Shown in pieces: positions 1 through 9,025 of a stretch of 64,000 bases of DNA (the stretch's first letter is position 1; each line of letters begins with the position of its first letter). The stretch covers positions 372,001 to 436,000 of the forward strand of contig NZ_CP087106.1 in the NCBI RefSeq assembly GCF_028583545.1. The letters are read 5' to 3'. The stretch is from Methylobacterium sp. NMS14P. Lineage in GTDB: Bacteria; Pseudomonadota; Alphaproteobacteria; Rhizobiales; Beijerinckiaceae. Made by a program: the position numbers and the translations under genes. The notes beneath the pieces are model-generated. The model did not search any database. It was not told the DNA's origin and saw nothing but the letters and a program-made list of their open reading frames with translations.

Positions 1-404
1 GTCAGGTTGACCGCGACGACGCGGTTCCACTCCGCCGGGTCCATCTCCCAGACCCGGTGGGCCGCCCCGTCGTGCTTGGGCGAGATGCCGGCGTTGTTGA
101 CCACCGTGTCGAACGCGCCGCCCATCGCGGCGGCGGCCTCCGACAGGGCCGCCTCGACCGCCGCGTAGTCGGCGACGTCGAGGCGCAGCGGCAGGGCGCG
201 ACCGCCTCCGCCCTCGATCGCCGCGACGGTCGCCACGACGTCGTCCGCGTTCACGTCGGCCACGCCCACCAGGGCGCCCCGCGCGCCGAACCCCTCCGCG
301 ATCGCCCGGCCGATCCCGCGGCCGGCCCCCGTGACGAGGACGCGCCGTCCGGCGTGGCTCGCGCGCCGGACGATCGCCTCGGGGTTCGTCTGCCGCTCGG
401 TCAT
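1..404 (-). CDS. SDR-family oxidoreductase, partial (C-terminus outside window)
   Basis: Short-chain dehydrogenase/reductase, cut off by the left edge of the window; 134 codons are visible. The reverse strand reads from an ATG at 402-404. The Rossmann glycine motif TGAGRGIG is at residues 25-32 and the SDR structural motif NNAG at 103-106; the catalytic Ser/Tyr/Lys lie outside. The ATG is one base past the stop of the upstream LivF-like gene, so the two are probably co-transcribed as the last visible part of a long minus-strand catabolic operon. SDRs of this type oxidise alcohols or reduce ketones with NAD(P)(H). The substrate is not deducible; given the neighbours it probably oxidises an intermediate of the imported compound. 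Confidence 0.9.
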   Translation of the reverse strand, partial: MTERQTNPEAIVRRASHAGRRVLVTGAGRGIGRAIAEGFGARGALVGVADVNADDVVATVAAIEGGGGRALPLRLDVADYAAVEAALSEAAAAMGGAFDTVVNNAGISPKHDGAAHRVWEMDPAEWNRVVAVNL

Positions 405-405
405 C

Positions 406-1110
406 TCAGATCCCCAGATAGGCGCGTCGGACGTGGTCGTTGTCGAGCAGGGCCGCGGACGCGTCGGCGAGGACGATCTCGCCGTTCTCCAGAACGTAGC
501 CTCGGTCGGCCACCTGCAGCGTGTGGAACACGTTCTGCTCGACGATCAGGACGGTGGCGCCGGTCTTCACGATCCGGTCGACCACCGCGAAGACCTGCGC
601 CACCACGATAGGCGCGAGGCCCAGCGAGGGCTCGTCGAACATCAGGAGCTTGGGACGGGCCATCATCCCGCGGGCGATGGCCACCATCTGCTGCTCGCCG
701 CCCGAGAGGGAGCCGGCGTTCTGGTCGAGGCGCTCGCGCACTCGCGGGAACAGGTCGAGCACGTCCGCGAGCGTCTCCGACTGGCGCTCGCGCGCCGCGC
801 GGCGGTAGGCGCCCATCAGCAGGTTTTCCCGCACCGTCATCTCGGGGAAGAGCTGGCGCCCCTCCGGGATCAGGGTGACGCCGCGCGCCACCATCTCGTG
901 GCCCGAGAGCCGGGTTACGTCCTCGTCCTCGAACAGGATCCGGCCGCGGGTGGGCTTCACCAGGCCCGCGATGGTCCGCAGCGTCGTCGTCTTGCCGGCC
1001 CCGTTCGCGCCGACGATCGTCACCACCTCGCCGGCGCGCACCTCCAGCGAGACGGCGTGCAGGATGCTGGTCGCGCCGTAACCGGCATCCACGCGCTCAA
1101 GCGTGAGCAT
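406..1110 (-). CDS. livF: Branched-chain-amino-acid-type ABC transporter ATP-binding protein (LivF)
   Basis: Second ATPase of a hydrophobic amino-acid (HAAT) importer, 234 residues, the usual LivF length. Walker A GANGAGKT is at 34-41, the ABC signature LSGGEQQ at 135-141 and Walker B LLMFDEP at 155-161. The start overlaps the end of the preceding livMG fusion by 14 bases, which indicates translational coupling. LivF hydrolyses ATP at the cytoplasmic face together with the LivG part of that fusion. HAAT systems import many compounds besides leucine, including amides, urea and aromatic acids, so the name describes the family and not the substrate. Confidence 0.93.
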   Translation of the reverse strand: MLTLERVDAGYGATSILHAVSLEVRAGEVVTIVGANGAGKTTTLRTIAGLVKPTRGRILFEDEDVTRLSGHEMVARGVTLIPEGRQLFPEMTVRENLLMGAYRRAARERQSETLADVLDLFPRVRERLDQNAGSLSGGEQQMVAIARGMMARPKLLMFDEPSLGLAPIVVAQVFAVVDRIVKTGATVLIVEQNVFHTLQVADRGYVLENGEIVLADASAALLDNDHVRRAYLGI

Positions 1111-2902
1111 GGGCGAACTCCTTGCCGAGATACGCCTCGATCACGGCGGGGTCGCGCACCACGTCCTGCGGGCTGCCCTGGGCGATGATCTGCCCGGAAC
1201 TCAGGACGATCACCCGGTCGGAAAGCGCCATCACCGCCTGCATGACGTGCTCGATCGCGATGATGCTGACGCCGGTGTCGCGGATCGACAGCATCAGGTC
1301 GATGGCGCGGCGCACGTCGGTCTGGTTGATGCCGGCCATGACCTCGTCGAGCAGCAGCACGCGCGGGCGCATCGCCATCACGCGGGCGACCTCGAGCCGC
1401 TTGAGGCCCCCGATGGTGAGGCCGCGCGCCTCGCTCCCGAGCCAGGGCGCGAGCCCCATCCGCTCGGCGGTCTCGCGCGCGACCGCCCGGGCTTCGCGGA
1501 CGTCGCTGCGCCGGTGGAACGCGCCGACCATGATGTTCTCCTCGACCGTCATGGCCGCGAAGGGCTGCACGATCTGGAAGGTGCGGCCGACGCCGAGCGT
1601 CGCGAAATCCGACGGCCGGGCCGGCCGGTGCCACGTCCCGTCCGGCGCGCGGACGCTCACCGTGCCGGCATCGGGCTTGAGGAAGCCCGAGATCATGTTG
1701 AAGACGGTGGTCTTGCCCGCCCCGTTCGGGCCGATCAGGCCGAGGATCTCGCCCTCCCGGAGCGTGAATCCGACATCGTTGGTAACGTGAAGGCCGCCGA
1801 AGCGCTTCTGCAGCCCCTCGACCCGGACCAGGTCCGCGCCGACCGCCGGCCGCTCCGGGGCCCGCAGAACGGCCGGAACCGACGCCGCCTGCGCGCCGCG
1901 GCCGCCCGCCCCGGCCCGCGCGAAGCGGGACACGAGGCCCATCAGCCCGTTGGGCAGGAACAGAACGACGAGCACCAGAACGACGCCGTAGACGAGGCCG
2001 TGGAGCCCGAGGGCCTTGGCGCCGAGCCAGCCGCGGGCCAGCTCGGTGATCGGCACGAGGAGCAGCGCGCCGAGGAGCGGCCCGAACACCGTGCCGAGTC
2101 CGCCGATCAGCGCGAACATCGCGATCTGGATCGACAGGGTCAGCGAGAACATCGCCGCCGGCTCGATGAAGGTCAGGTACATGGCGTGGAAGGTGCCGAC
2201 CATCGCGGTCAGCGCCCCAGACACCGCCACGGCGATGAGCCGCGCGCGCACCGTGCGCACGCCCGCGGCGCGCGCGGCCGATTCCCGCTCGCGGGTCGCG
2301 ACGAGGTAGAAGCCGATCCGGTGGCTCCGCATCCACCACGCGACCGCCAGCGTCAGCAGGAGGAGCCCGAAGGCGATGGCCAGCGGCGGCCAGCGGTCCC
2401 GGAACACCATCCACGTCGAGCCGAACTTCAGCGGGATCATCAGTGCGGTGGCACCCCCGGTCAGGTCGCGGAAATGCAGGGCCAGCACGCGGAAGACTTC
2501 GAGGAAGGCGATGGTCGCCAGCGAGAAGAACGGTCCGTGCAGCCGGAAGCACGGGTAGCTGATCGCCAGCGCCACCAGGACGGCGAGGGCGGCGCCGGCC
2601 ACCATGCCGATCCACGGGCTGGTCCCGGCACCGACGAGCAGCATCCCGCAATAGGCGCCGAGCCCGTAGAAGATGCCGTGGCCGAGAGAGAGCTGGCCGG
2701 CGTAGCCGCCGACGATGTTCCATGCGGTCGAGAGCGCCGCGAAGACGCAGATCGTGATGAAGACGTGGTAGATGAACGGGTTGCCGACCGCGACCGGCAC
2801 GGCCACCAGGGACGCGAGGACGAGCGCCAGGGCCGCGGCAGCCCGGCGCGGGAACACGGACAATCCGGCGGACGGTGCGGCGGGGATCGGGATATCGGTC
2901 AT
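1097..2902 (-). CDS. Fused ABC permease-ATPase, LivM-LivG type
   Basis: A 601-residue protein joining two usually separate subunits. Residues about 1-320 are a LivM-like permease with many hydrophobic segments and the conserved stretch GGYAGQLSLGHG near residue 65. After an Ala/Arg-rich linker, residues about 355-601 are a LivG-like ATPase with Walker A GPNGAGKT near 390. The signature region reads LTIGGLKRLEVAR, a divergent form of LSGGQ, and Walker B is LLLDEV. It follows livH by 10 bases and overlaps livF by 14. The fusion fixes one permease half to one ATPase. Such fusions are known in Proteobacteria; the family assignment is firm and the substrate unknown. Confidence 0.92.
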   Translation of the reverse strand: MTDIPIPAAPSAGLSVFPRRAAAALALVLASLVAVPVAVGNPFIYHVFITICVFAALSTAWNIVGGYAGQLSLGHGIFYGLGAYCGMLLVGAGTSPWIGMVAGAALAVLVALAISYPCFRLHGPFFSLATIAFLEVFRVLALHFRDLTGGATALMIPLKFGSTWMVFRDRWPPLAIAFGLLLLTLAVAWWMRSHRIGFYLVATRERESAARAAGVRTVRARLIAVAVSGALTAMVGTFHAMYLTFIEPAAMFSLTLSIQIAMFALIGGLGTVFGPLLGALLLVPITELARGWLGAKALGLHGLVYGVVLVLVVLFLPNGLMGLVSRFARAGAGGRGAQAASVPAVLRAPERPAVGADLVRVEGLQKRFGGLHVTNDVGFTLREGEILGLIGPNGAGKTTVFNMISGFLKPDAGTVSVRAPDGTWHRPARPSDFATLGVGRTFQIVQPFAAMTVEENIMVGAFHRRSDVREARAVARETAERMGLAPWLGSEARGLTIGGLKRLEVARVMAMRPRVLLLDEVMAGINQTDVRRAIDLMLSIRDTGVSIIAIEHVMQAVMALSDRVIVLSSGQIIAQGSPQDVVRDPAVIEAYLGKEFAHAHA

Positions 2903-2912
2903 CGCGGTCCCC

Positions 2913-3800
2913 TCACAGCGAGACGTGGGACAGCCGCAACTGCCGGCCGAAGAGGCCCGACGGCTTCAGGATCAGGATCGCCAGGAACACGCCGAAGACC
3001 GCGACCTCGCGCATGTCGGCGCCGACGTAGAAGCCCGTGACGCTGTCGATCAGGCCGATCAGGATCGCCCCGACGAAGGCGCCGCGAATCGAGCCGAGGC
3101 CGCCGAGCACGACGACCACGAAGGCGATCAGGACGAAGTAGGTGCCGCTGTTGGGGGAGGTCGGGTAGAGCGGCGCGATCAGCGCCGCCGCGACCCCGAC
3201 GCAGGCCGCGCCGATGCCGAAGGTCAGGGCGTAGATCCGGTTCACGTCGATGCCCATCAGCTCGGCCGCGGCGCGGTTCTGGGCGACCGCCCGGATCGCA
3301 CGCCCGGTGCGGGTGCGCGCCAGGAACGTCTGGAGCGCCGCCACGAGCACGATCGCCGCGCCGAGGATCACCACCTGCCCGAGGAGCACCCGGACCGGCC
3401 CGATCTGGACCGGCTGGCGCAGGCCCGACGGCGGCGTGTTGGCGATGTCCGCTCCGAAGACGAGAAGGGCGAGATTGATGAGGACCGTCGAGAGGCCGAC
3501 CGTGGCGAAGATCTGGATGTGGTGGTCGCCCGCGGCGAGCAGCGGCTGGATCAGAAACCGCTGGGTCAGCGCACCCAGCAGGAACAGGATCGGCACGACG
3601 ATGATCAGGGCGGCGAACGGGTGCAGGCCGAGCCCGGTGACGGCGAGGTAGGTCAGGTACATCCCGACCATCAGGAACTCACCGTGAGCGAAGTTGACGA
3701 CCTTCACGATGCCGAAGATCAAGGTCAGCCCGACGCTGACAATCGCGAACAGGCCGCCGAGCATCACCCCGTTGGCGAGCACCTGGAGGAAGACGTCCAT
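2913..3800 (-). CDS. livH: Branched-chain-amino-acid-type ABC permease (LivH)
   Basis: Inner-membrane permease of the HAAT importer, 295 residues with about eight hydrophobic segments. It begins MDVFLQVLANGVMLGG, the typical LivH N-terminus. The ATG at 3798-3800 was chosen because longer readings add an arginine-rich, non-hydrophobic leader with no ribosome-binding site. The motif FAHGEFLM near residue 40 is characteristic of LivH. The gene lies 26 bases downstream of the binding-protein gene and 10 bases before the livM-livG fusion, so the whole importer is one transcription unit. Confidence 0.93.
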   Translation of the reverse strand: MDVFLQVLANGVMLGGLFAIVSVGLTLIFGIVKVVNFAHGEFLMVGMYLTYLAVTGLGLHPFAALIIVVPILFLLGALTQRFLIQPLLAAGDHHIQIFATVGLSTVLINLALLVFGADIANTPPSGLRQPVQIGPVRVLLGQVVILGAAIVLVAALQTFLARTRTGRAIRAVAQNRAAAELMGIDVNRIYALTFGIGAACVGVAAALIAPLYPTSPNSGTYFVLIAFVVVVLGGLGSIRGAFVGAILIGLIDSVTGFYVGADMREVAVFGVFLAILILKPSGLFGRQLRLSHVSL

Positions 3801-3826
3801 CCTCGATCTCCGTGACGGCGACGCGG

Positions 3827-5047
3827 TTACTTGCGCATCTCCAGGGGCGCGACGGCGGCGCTGTCGGGATAGACGGTGACGAGCTTGCCGCCCTGCCACT
3901 GCATGCCCATCATCGCGGCGCGCTCGTTCTGATTGTTCTTGCCGAACTTGAGCCCGTAGCCGACCGCGGTGACGCCGTCCTTCACGTCGATGCCCTGGGC
4001 CGCCTTGACGACGGTGTCGGGCTCGAAGCCCTTCGCCTTGCCGACGGCCTCGAGGATGAGCTTGGCGCCGACGTAGTTGTTGAGCGAGTGCCCGGAGCGG
4101 GGCGCGCTGCCGTACTTCTTCTGGTAGGCCGCGACGAAGTTCTCGATGCCGGGCGTGTACCGCGTGTTGACGAGATACTGGGTGAAGTCGGTGTCGAGCA
4201 CGCCCTCGATGACCTTGTGGCCGACCGCGTCGGCGGTGGGCTGCATCGAGTATCCGCCGCCGCCGCCGATGATGGCGCCGGGCTTGAACCCCGCCTCGTT
4301 GGCCTGCTGGAGGAACAGCACGGAATCGTTCTGGTAGGACGTCTGGAGCAGGACGTCGATTCCGCGTCCTTTCAGGTCGAGGACCAGGGAGGACATGTCG
4401 ACCGTCGAGGCCGGGTAGCCCTGCGCGGTCACGACGTTTAGCTTGGCCTGCGCGGCGAACTTCTTCTGGAAGCCCGCCACCGACGTTCCGTAGCTCGAAT
4501 CCTCGTAGATGATGCCGATCTTCAGGTCTTCGGGCTTCTTGCCCAGCCCGGCCGCGACCTTGCTGACGATCATCTCCACCGCGAGCTTGGCCATGTCCTC
4601 GGCCGTCGGGTTGGTGCGGTAGAGATACTGCAGCCCGCGCCCGGTGACTTCCTCGGCCACCGCGCCGAGCTCGAAATACGGGATGCCCGACAGCTCGGCC
4701 ACTTGGCTCGCGGCGATCGAGCGGGCGGACGAGTAGGACCCGAAGATCGCCACCACCTTCTCCAGCGAGATGAGGCGGCGCGCCTCGCCGATTGCTTGGT
4801 TGTTGTCGACCGCGTCGCCGCGGGCGAGGACGACCTTCTGGCCCTGGACACCGCCCGCGGCATTGATCTCGTCGACGGCGATCTCGACGCCCCGCGCGCT
4901 CTCTTCGCCCAGGAGCGCGAGCTGGCCGCTGAACGGGTAGAGCGCGCCGAACTTCACGTCGGCGGCCTGGGCCGTCGTCTCGGCCGTCGAGTGGGCCGCG
5001 GCGCCCAGCACGAGGGCGGCGGCGAGTGCACGCGCCAGAACTCTCAT
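3827..5047 (-). CDS. Periplasmic substrate-binding protein of HAAT-family ABC transporter (LivK-like)
   Basis: Periplasmic type I binding protein, 406 residues. A signal peptide covers residues 1 to about 28 (MRVLARALAAALVLGAAA), and the mature part opens with VKFGALYPFSGQLALLGEES, the usual Peripla_BP_6 start. The ATG at 5045-5047 is preceded by a GGGAGG ribosome-binding site; longer readings in this frame are artefacts. It captures the ligand for the LivH/LivMG/LivF importer. It sits 67 bases after the thiamine-diphosphate enzyme gene in the same operon, so its ligand is probably a precursor or substrate of that enzyme (inference). Confidence 0.92.
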   Translation of the reverse strand: MRVLARALAAALVLGAAAHSTAETTAQAADVKFGALYPFSGQLALLGEESARGVEIAVDEINAAGGVQGQKVVLARGDAVDNNQAIGEARRLISLEKVVAIFGSYSSARSIAASQVAELSGIPYFELGAVAEEVTGRGLQYLYRTNPTAEDMAKLAVEMIVSKVAAGLGKKPEDLKIGIIYEDSSYGTSVAGFQKKFAAQAKLNVVTAQGYPASTVDMSSLVLDLKGRGIDVLLQTSYQNDSVLFLQQANEAGFKPGAIIGGGGGYSMQPTADAVGHKVIEGVLDTDFTQYLVNTRYTPGIENFVAAYQKKYGSAPRSGHSLNNYVGAKLILEAVGKAKGFEPDTVVKAAQGIDVKDGVTAVGYGLKFGKNNQNERAAMMGMQWQGGKLVTVYPDSAAVAPLEMRK

Positions 5048-5114
5048 CGTTTCCTCCCGTGTCAGTCGTCGGCCCGGCGCTTCGTGCGCCTTCTCGTCGG
5101 GCCGGTCGGCGGCG

Positions 5115-6842
5115 TCAGTAGGCGAGAGCGTCCTTGCCCTCGAAGCTGGTGATCGGCGGGTACGCACGCTGGTCGGTGATGACGTCGATCACCGTCACGG
5201 CGCCTCCGGCGAGGGCGTCCCGCAGCGCCGGCGCGAGATCCTCGGGGCGCTCGACGCGCGTTCCGGCGCAGCCGCAGGCCCGGGCGATGGCGGCATGGTC
5301 CACCGCCTCGAAATCGCAGACGTCGGTGAAGTCGCCGAACAGGCTCAGCTCCGCGTGCTTCTGGTAGCCGAGGATCTGATTGTTCAGGACGACGACGATG
5401 ACGGGCAGCCGCATGCGCCGCGCCGTCTCCAGCTCCGACCAGACGTGGCCGAAGCCGCCATCGCCGGTCACGCAGATCACGGGCGCGTCCGGTCGCGCGG
5501 CCTTGGCGCCGAGGGCGAAGGGCAGGCCCCAGCCGAGACCGGCGATGCCGCGCGGGGTCAGGAAGCGCTGGCCGGCCTTCCGCGCCGTCAGGAAATTGGC
5601 GATCCAGATCGAGGCGTAGCTCGCGTCGGCCACGACGATCGTCTCGGGATCCGTCGCCGCGTCGATCTCGGCCATGATCCGCTCGGGCCGGATCGGAACG
5701 GCCCCCATGTCGACGAGGCGGGCCATGTCGCCGGCCTGGGCCTCCCGGGCGCGGGTGATGGTGTCGTCGAGGGCCGCGCGGCGGCCTTCCAGCCCCGACA
5801 GGTCGCGCTGCCGAAGCGCCTCGGCGAGGGCAGCGAGGGTCAGCTTGGCGTCGCCGACGAGGCGCAGCGCCTCGTAGTTGCGGCCGACCTCGCCGCCGTC
5901 GACGTCGAGATGAATGAACCGGGCATCCGCCGGGTAGAGCGACCAGCTGTCGGTGCCGTTCTGGTTGGTGCGGTTGCCCACGAGGAGGACGACGTCGGCC
6001 TCGGTGACGAGCGCGCGCAGGTGGGACGAGCGCGACCGCGGCGCCATGAAGTAGCCGACGACGCCGACGGAGAGCGGGTCGGTCTCGGCGACGGCGCCCT
6101 TGCCCATCACCGTGGTGGCGACCGGCAGCCCGAGGGTCTGAAGCGCGGCGAGCTCCGGATAGGCGCCGGAGGAGTGGACACCGCCGCCCGCGATCACGAG
6201 GGGGCGCCGGGCCGCGGCGATCAGATCCGCGGCCTCCGCGACCCGGGCCGGATCGGCGACCGTGCGGTCGAGGGGGTAGGTCCCGAGGCTGGCGGACCGG
6301 CGCGGCGCGGCGGCCTCGAAGTCCGGCCGCTCGTCGAGCAGGTCCAGCGGCACCAGCAGCACCGCCGGTCCGGGGCGCCCGGAGGCCGCGGCCGCGAAGG
6401 CCATGTCGACGTAGTCGTCGAGGCGTTCGGCGACCGCGACTCGGCGCACCCACTTGGCGACGCCCGCGAAAAGAGCGAGGTGATCGAGCTCCTGGAAGGC
6501 GTTCCGATCGGTGAAGCGGCGGTGGACGTCCTGAACGATCGCCACCACCGGGATGGACGCTTTCAGGGCTTCCGCGAGCCCCGGAACCAGCAGGGTCGCG
6601 GCGGGACCGTTCTGGGCCGCGACCACCGCGACCCGGCCCGAGATCCGCGCGTAGGCGTCGGCCATCGCGGCGCCGGCGTTCTCGGTGCGGTAGCCGATCT
6701 GGCGAATGCCGTGATGCGGGGCGGCGAGGAACAGCGCCGACGGGATGCTCTGGCCGAACACGTCGCGGACACCGTGCCGGTGGAGCGCCGCGGCGAGGGC
6801 GTGGGCGCCGGTCATGTTGGCGCGCTCGGACGTCTCGGACAT
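5115..6842 (-). CDS. Thiamine-diphosphate-dependent enzyme, acetolactate synthase/benzoylformate decarboxylase superfamily
   Basis: Complete ThDP enzyme of 575 residues with the usual N-Mid-C arrangement. The Glu that activates the cofactor lies in YRTENAG (E54). The ThDP/Mg motif runs from GDGG at 460 to the Asn pair NN at 487-488. The middle domain has RPLVIAGGGV as in acetolactate-synthase-like proteins. The ATG at 6840-6842 overlaps the previous stop by one base (TGATG). Family members make or break C-C bonds next to a carbonyl: acetolactate synthase, oxalyl-CoA or benzoylformate decarboxylase, sulfoacetaldehyde acetyltransferase. Its place in a catabolic operon with an importer and three dehydrogenases argues against amino-acid biosynthesis. 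The exact reaction is unknown. Confidence 0.85.
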   Translation of the reverse strand: MSETSERANMTGAHALAAALHRHGVRDVFGQSIPSALFLAAPHHGIRQIGYRTENAGAAMADAYARISGRVAVVAAQNGPAATLLVPGLAEALKASIPVVAIVQDVHRRFTDRNAFQELDHLALFAGVAKWVRRVAVAERLDDYVDMAFAAAASGRPGPAVLLVPLDLLDERPDFEAAAPRRSASLGTYPLDRTVADPARVAEAADLIAAARRPLVIAGGGVHSSGAYPELAALQTLGLPVATTVMGKGAVAETDPLSVGVVGYFMAPRSRSSHLRALVTEADVVLLVGNRTNQNGTDSWSLYPADARFIHLDVDGGEVGRNYEALRLVGDAKLTLAALAEALRQRDLSGLEGRRAALDDTITRAREAQAGDMARLVDMGAVPIRPERIMAEIDAATDPETIVVADASYASIWIANFLTARKAGQRFLTPRGIAGLGWGLPFALGAKAARPDAPVICVTGDGGFGHVWSELETARRMRLPVIVVVLNNQILGYQKHAELSLFGDFTDVCDFEAVDHAAIARACGCAGTRVERPEDLAPALRDALAGGAVTVIDVITDQRAYPPITSFEGKDALAY

Positions 6843-7858
6843 CAGCGGCTCCCCCGCGCGGCGTCGCCCATCGACAGGACGATCTTCCCGATGTGCTGGC
6901 CCCCATCCATGCGGGCATGGGCCTCGGCGACCCGCTCGAAGGGGAACACGGAATCGATCGGCGGCCGTGCCCGCCCCGCCGCGAGCAGCGGCAGGACATG
7001 CTCCGCGAGAGCATCGGCGAGGCGGGCCTTCAGGGCGACCGGACGGGCCCGCAGCGTCGAGCCCGTCAGCGTCACCCGCTTCATCAGGAGCGGCTGGAAA
7101 TCGATCTCCGCCACCCGCGAACCCTGCTGGAACGCGATCTGCGCGATGCGCCCGTCGACCGCCACGGCGTCGAGGTTGCGGGCGATGTAGGCGCCGCCGA
7201 CCATGTCGAGGATCACGTCGGGCCCGCTCCCGTCGGTGGCGGCCCGGGCCGCGGCGACGAAATCCTCCCGCCGGTAATCGATGGCGGCGTCCGCGCCGAG
7301 CTTGAGGCAGGCCGCGCACTTCTCCGGGGAACCCGCGGTGACGATCACCCGGGCGCCGCGCGCCTTCGCCAGCAGGATCGCCGTGGTGCCGATCCCCGAG
7401 GAACCACCGTGGATCAGCAGGCTCTCGCCCGCCTGCAGCCGGGCGCGCTCGAACACGTTGCTCCAGACGGTGAAGTAGGTCTCCGGGATCGCCCCCGCCT
7501 CGACCGCCGGGACACCGTCCGGCACGGGCAGCGCGACCGCCTCGTCGACGACGGCCCACTCGGCATAGGCGCCGCTATGGACCAGCGCCATCACCCGGTC
7601 GCCGGGCCTGAAGCGCCCCGCGCCGGGCCCGAGCGCCTCGACGATACCGGCGAGTTCGAGCCCGAGGACGTCGGAGGCGCCGGGTGGGGGCGGATAGCGG
7701 CCCTCGCGCTGCATCACGTCCGGACGGTTGATGCCCGCGGCCTCGACGCGCACGAGCAGCTGTCCCGGGCCCGGTTCCGGGCGGGGCCGCTCGACGATCC
7801 GGAGGACTTCGGGGCCGCCCTGTCCGCCGGCGATCACGGCTCGCATCGTGGTGCTCAT
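6842..7858 (-). CDS. NAD(P)H-quinone oxidoreductase-like zinc-free medium-chain dehydrogenase
   Basis: 338 residues, quinone-oxidoreductase (QOR/PIG3) branch of the medium-chain dehydrogenase superfamily. It opens MRAVIAGGQGGPEVL, has GINRPDVMQR near residue 45 and the NADPH-binding motif GGSSGIG near 150. The Cys ligands of zinc alcohol dehydrogenases are absent. These enzymes reduce quinones or alpha,beta-unsaturated carbonyls with NADPH. The gene overlaps its upstream neighbour by four bases (ATGA) and the thiamine-diphosphate enzyme gene by one, so the three are translationally coupled. A role in handling an unsaturated intermediate is inference. Confidence 0.88.
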   Translation of the reverse strand: MSTTMRAVIAGGQGGPEVLRIVERPRPEPGPGQLLVRVEAAGINRPDVMQREGRYPPPPGASDVLGLELAGIVEALGPGAGRFRPGDRVMALVHSGAYAEWAVVDEAVALPVPDGVPAVEAGAIPETYFTVWSNVFERARLQAGESLLIHGGSSGIGTTAILLAKARGARVIVTAGSPEKCAACLKLGADAAIDYRREDFVAAARAATDGSGPDVILDMVGGAYIARNLDAVAVDGRIAQIAFQQGSRVAEIDFQPLLMKRVTLTGSTLRARPVALKARLADALAEHVLPLLAAGRARPPIDSVFPFERVAEAHARMDGGQHIGKIVLSMGDAARGSR

Positions 7859-8913
7859 CGCTCGGCCCCCTGGATCTCCACCGCTTCGGGAAGAAGCAGC
7901 ACCTTCATGGCCTGCCGGCTGCGCGCCAGATCGAGCGCCGCCCGGGCTTCCGCGAGGGGGCGTCGATGCGTGATCAGAGCCTCCAGCGTCCCCGCATGCG
8001 CCACGAGGAGCGCGAGCGCGGCGTCGAAGGCGCGCGCCGTCGTGTCGTGGGCCGCGCGCAGCTGCTTCTTGCTGCGCACGAAGTCTGTCAGGTCGAGATC
8101 GAGGGATCCCGAGTGAATGCCGGCCACCACCATCACACCGCCCGAACGCAGCACGCCCATCCCCTCGACCACCGATCGGGCGGATCCCGTCGCCTCGATC
8201 ACCCGGTCGGCCTCTCCGTCGAAGGTGCGCCGAACGGCGTCATCCAGGCCGGCGCCGGCGAGATCGACCGTCGCGCGGATGCCGATCCGGCGGGCGAGGT
8301 CGAGGCGCGCGGTGTCGTCGAGACCGGCGAGCAGCACGTCCGCGCCCCGGTGCTGCGCCACGAAGGCGATGCAGAGGCCGATCGGACCCGGCCCGAGCAC
8401 CGCCACGCGGTCGCCCGGCCTGACCTCCGCCACGTCCACCGCGTTGACCGCGACCGCCAGCGGCTCGGCCAGGGCCGCGACGGTCAGCGGCATCCCGTCG
8501 GGCAGGCGGCGGCAATTGTCGGCCGGGACGACGACCTGCTCGGCGAAGGCCCCGTCGGCGTGGAGACCGACGATCCGCCGGCCCTGGCAATCCTGCGGCC
8601 GCTCGGCCGCGCAGGCCGCGCAGGCGCCGCACGGCACAGTCGGCCAGCAGGTGACACGGTCGCCGACGGCGAGCGCGGACACGCCGGCTCCCACCGCCCG
8701 GACCGTCCCGGCGAACTCGTGGCCGAGGGTGACCGGCATGAAGGGGGTCATGAACGCGTAGCCGGGCGTCCACTCGAAGGCGTGGATGTCGCTGCCGCAG
8801 ATGCCGGCCGCGGCGACCGCGACGGTCACGCGGCCCGCCCCCGGAGCGGCGGGTGCATCGACGTGGACGAGGTCCGTTCCGAAGGCGGCCGTCGCCTTGC
8901 GCAACGCAAGCAT
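7855..8913 (-). CDS. Zinc-dependent medium-chain alcohol/polyol dehydrogenase
   Basis: 352 residues, first gene of the minus-strand operon. It shows the catalytic zinc site (CGSDIH near residue 39 and GHEF near 65), the four-Cys structural zinc lobe (CGACAACAAERPQDC near 97-111) and the nucleotide fold GPGPIGL near 178. The pattern is that of threonine, sorbitol and related dehydrogenases that oxidise a secondary alcohol with NAD. The start is opposite a GntR regulator, with 112 bases between start codons that contain a perfect 14-bp palindrome. Expression of this gene and the seven behind it is probably controlled there. The substrate is unknown. Confidence 0.9.
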   Translation of the reverse strand: MLALRKATAAFGTDLVHVDAPAAPGAGRVTVAVAAAGICGSDIHAFEWTPGYAFMTPFMPVTLGHEFAGTVRAVGAGVSALAVGDRVTCWPTVPCGACAACAAERPQDCQGRRIVGLHADGAFAEQVVVPADNCRRLPDGMPLTVAALAEPLAVAVNAVDVAEVRPGDRVAVLGPGPIGLCIAFVAQHRGADVLLAGLDDTARLDLARRIGIRATVDLAGAGLDDAVRRTFDGEADRVIEATGSARSVVEGMGVLRSGGVMVVAGIHSGSLDLDLTDFVRSKKQLRAAHDTTARAFDAALALLVAHAGTLEALITHRRPLAEARAALDLARSRQAMKVLLLPEAVEIQGAER

Positions 8914-8990
8914 TTCCGTCCCCTGTCCCCCGCCGTGCCTCGCGGCCCGGCGGCCTGCCTCGCGGCGCGAGCCGTCGACGCGACATGTAA

Positions 8991-9004
8991 TTTGTTATAA
9001 CAAA
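8991..9004. promoter_or_regulatory. Predicted GntR/FCD-family operator, perfect palindrome
   Basis: TTTGTTATAACAAA is a perfect 14-bp palindrome in the AT-rich part of the divergent intergenic region. It contains the TTGT...ACAA half-sites usual for GntR-family dimers and is flanked by ATGT on the left and CAT on the right. It lies 22 bases before the regulator's ATG, a position suited to autoregulation and to control of the opposite operon. Confidence 0.65.
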
Positions 9005-9025
9005 CATCGGTCGAAGGGGAGGAAT

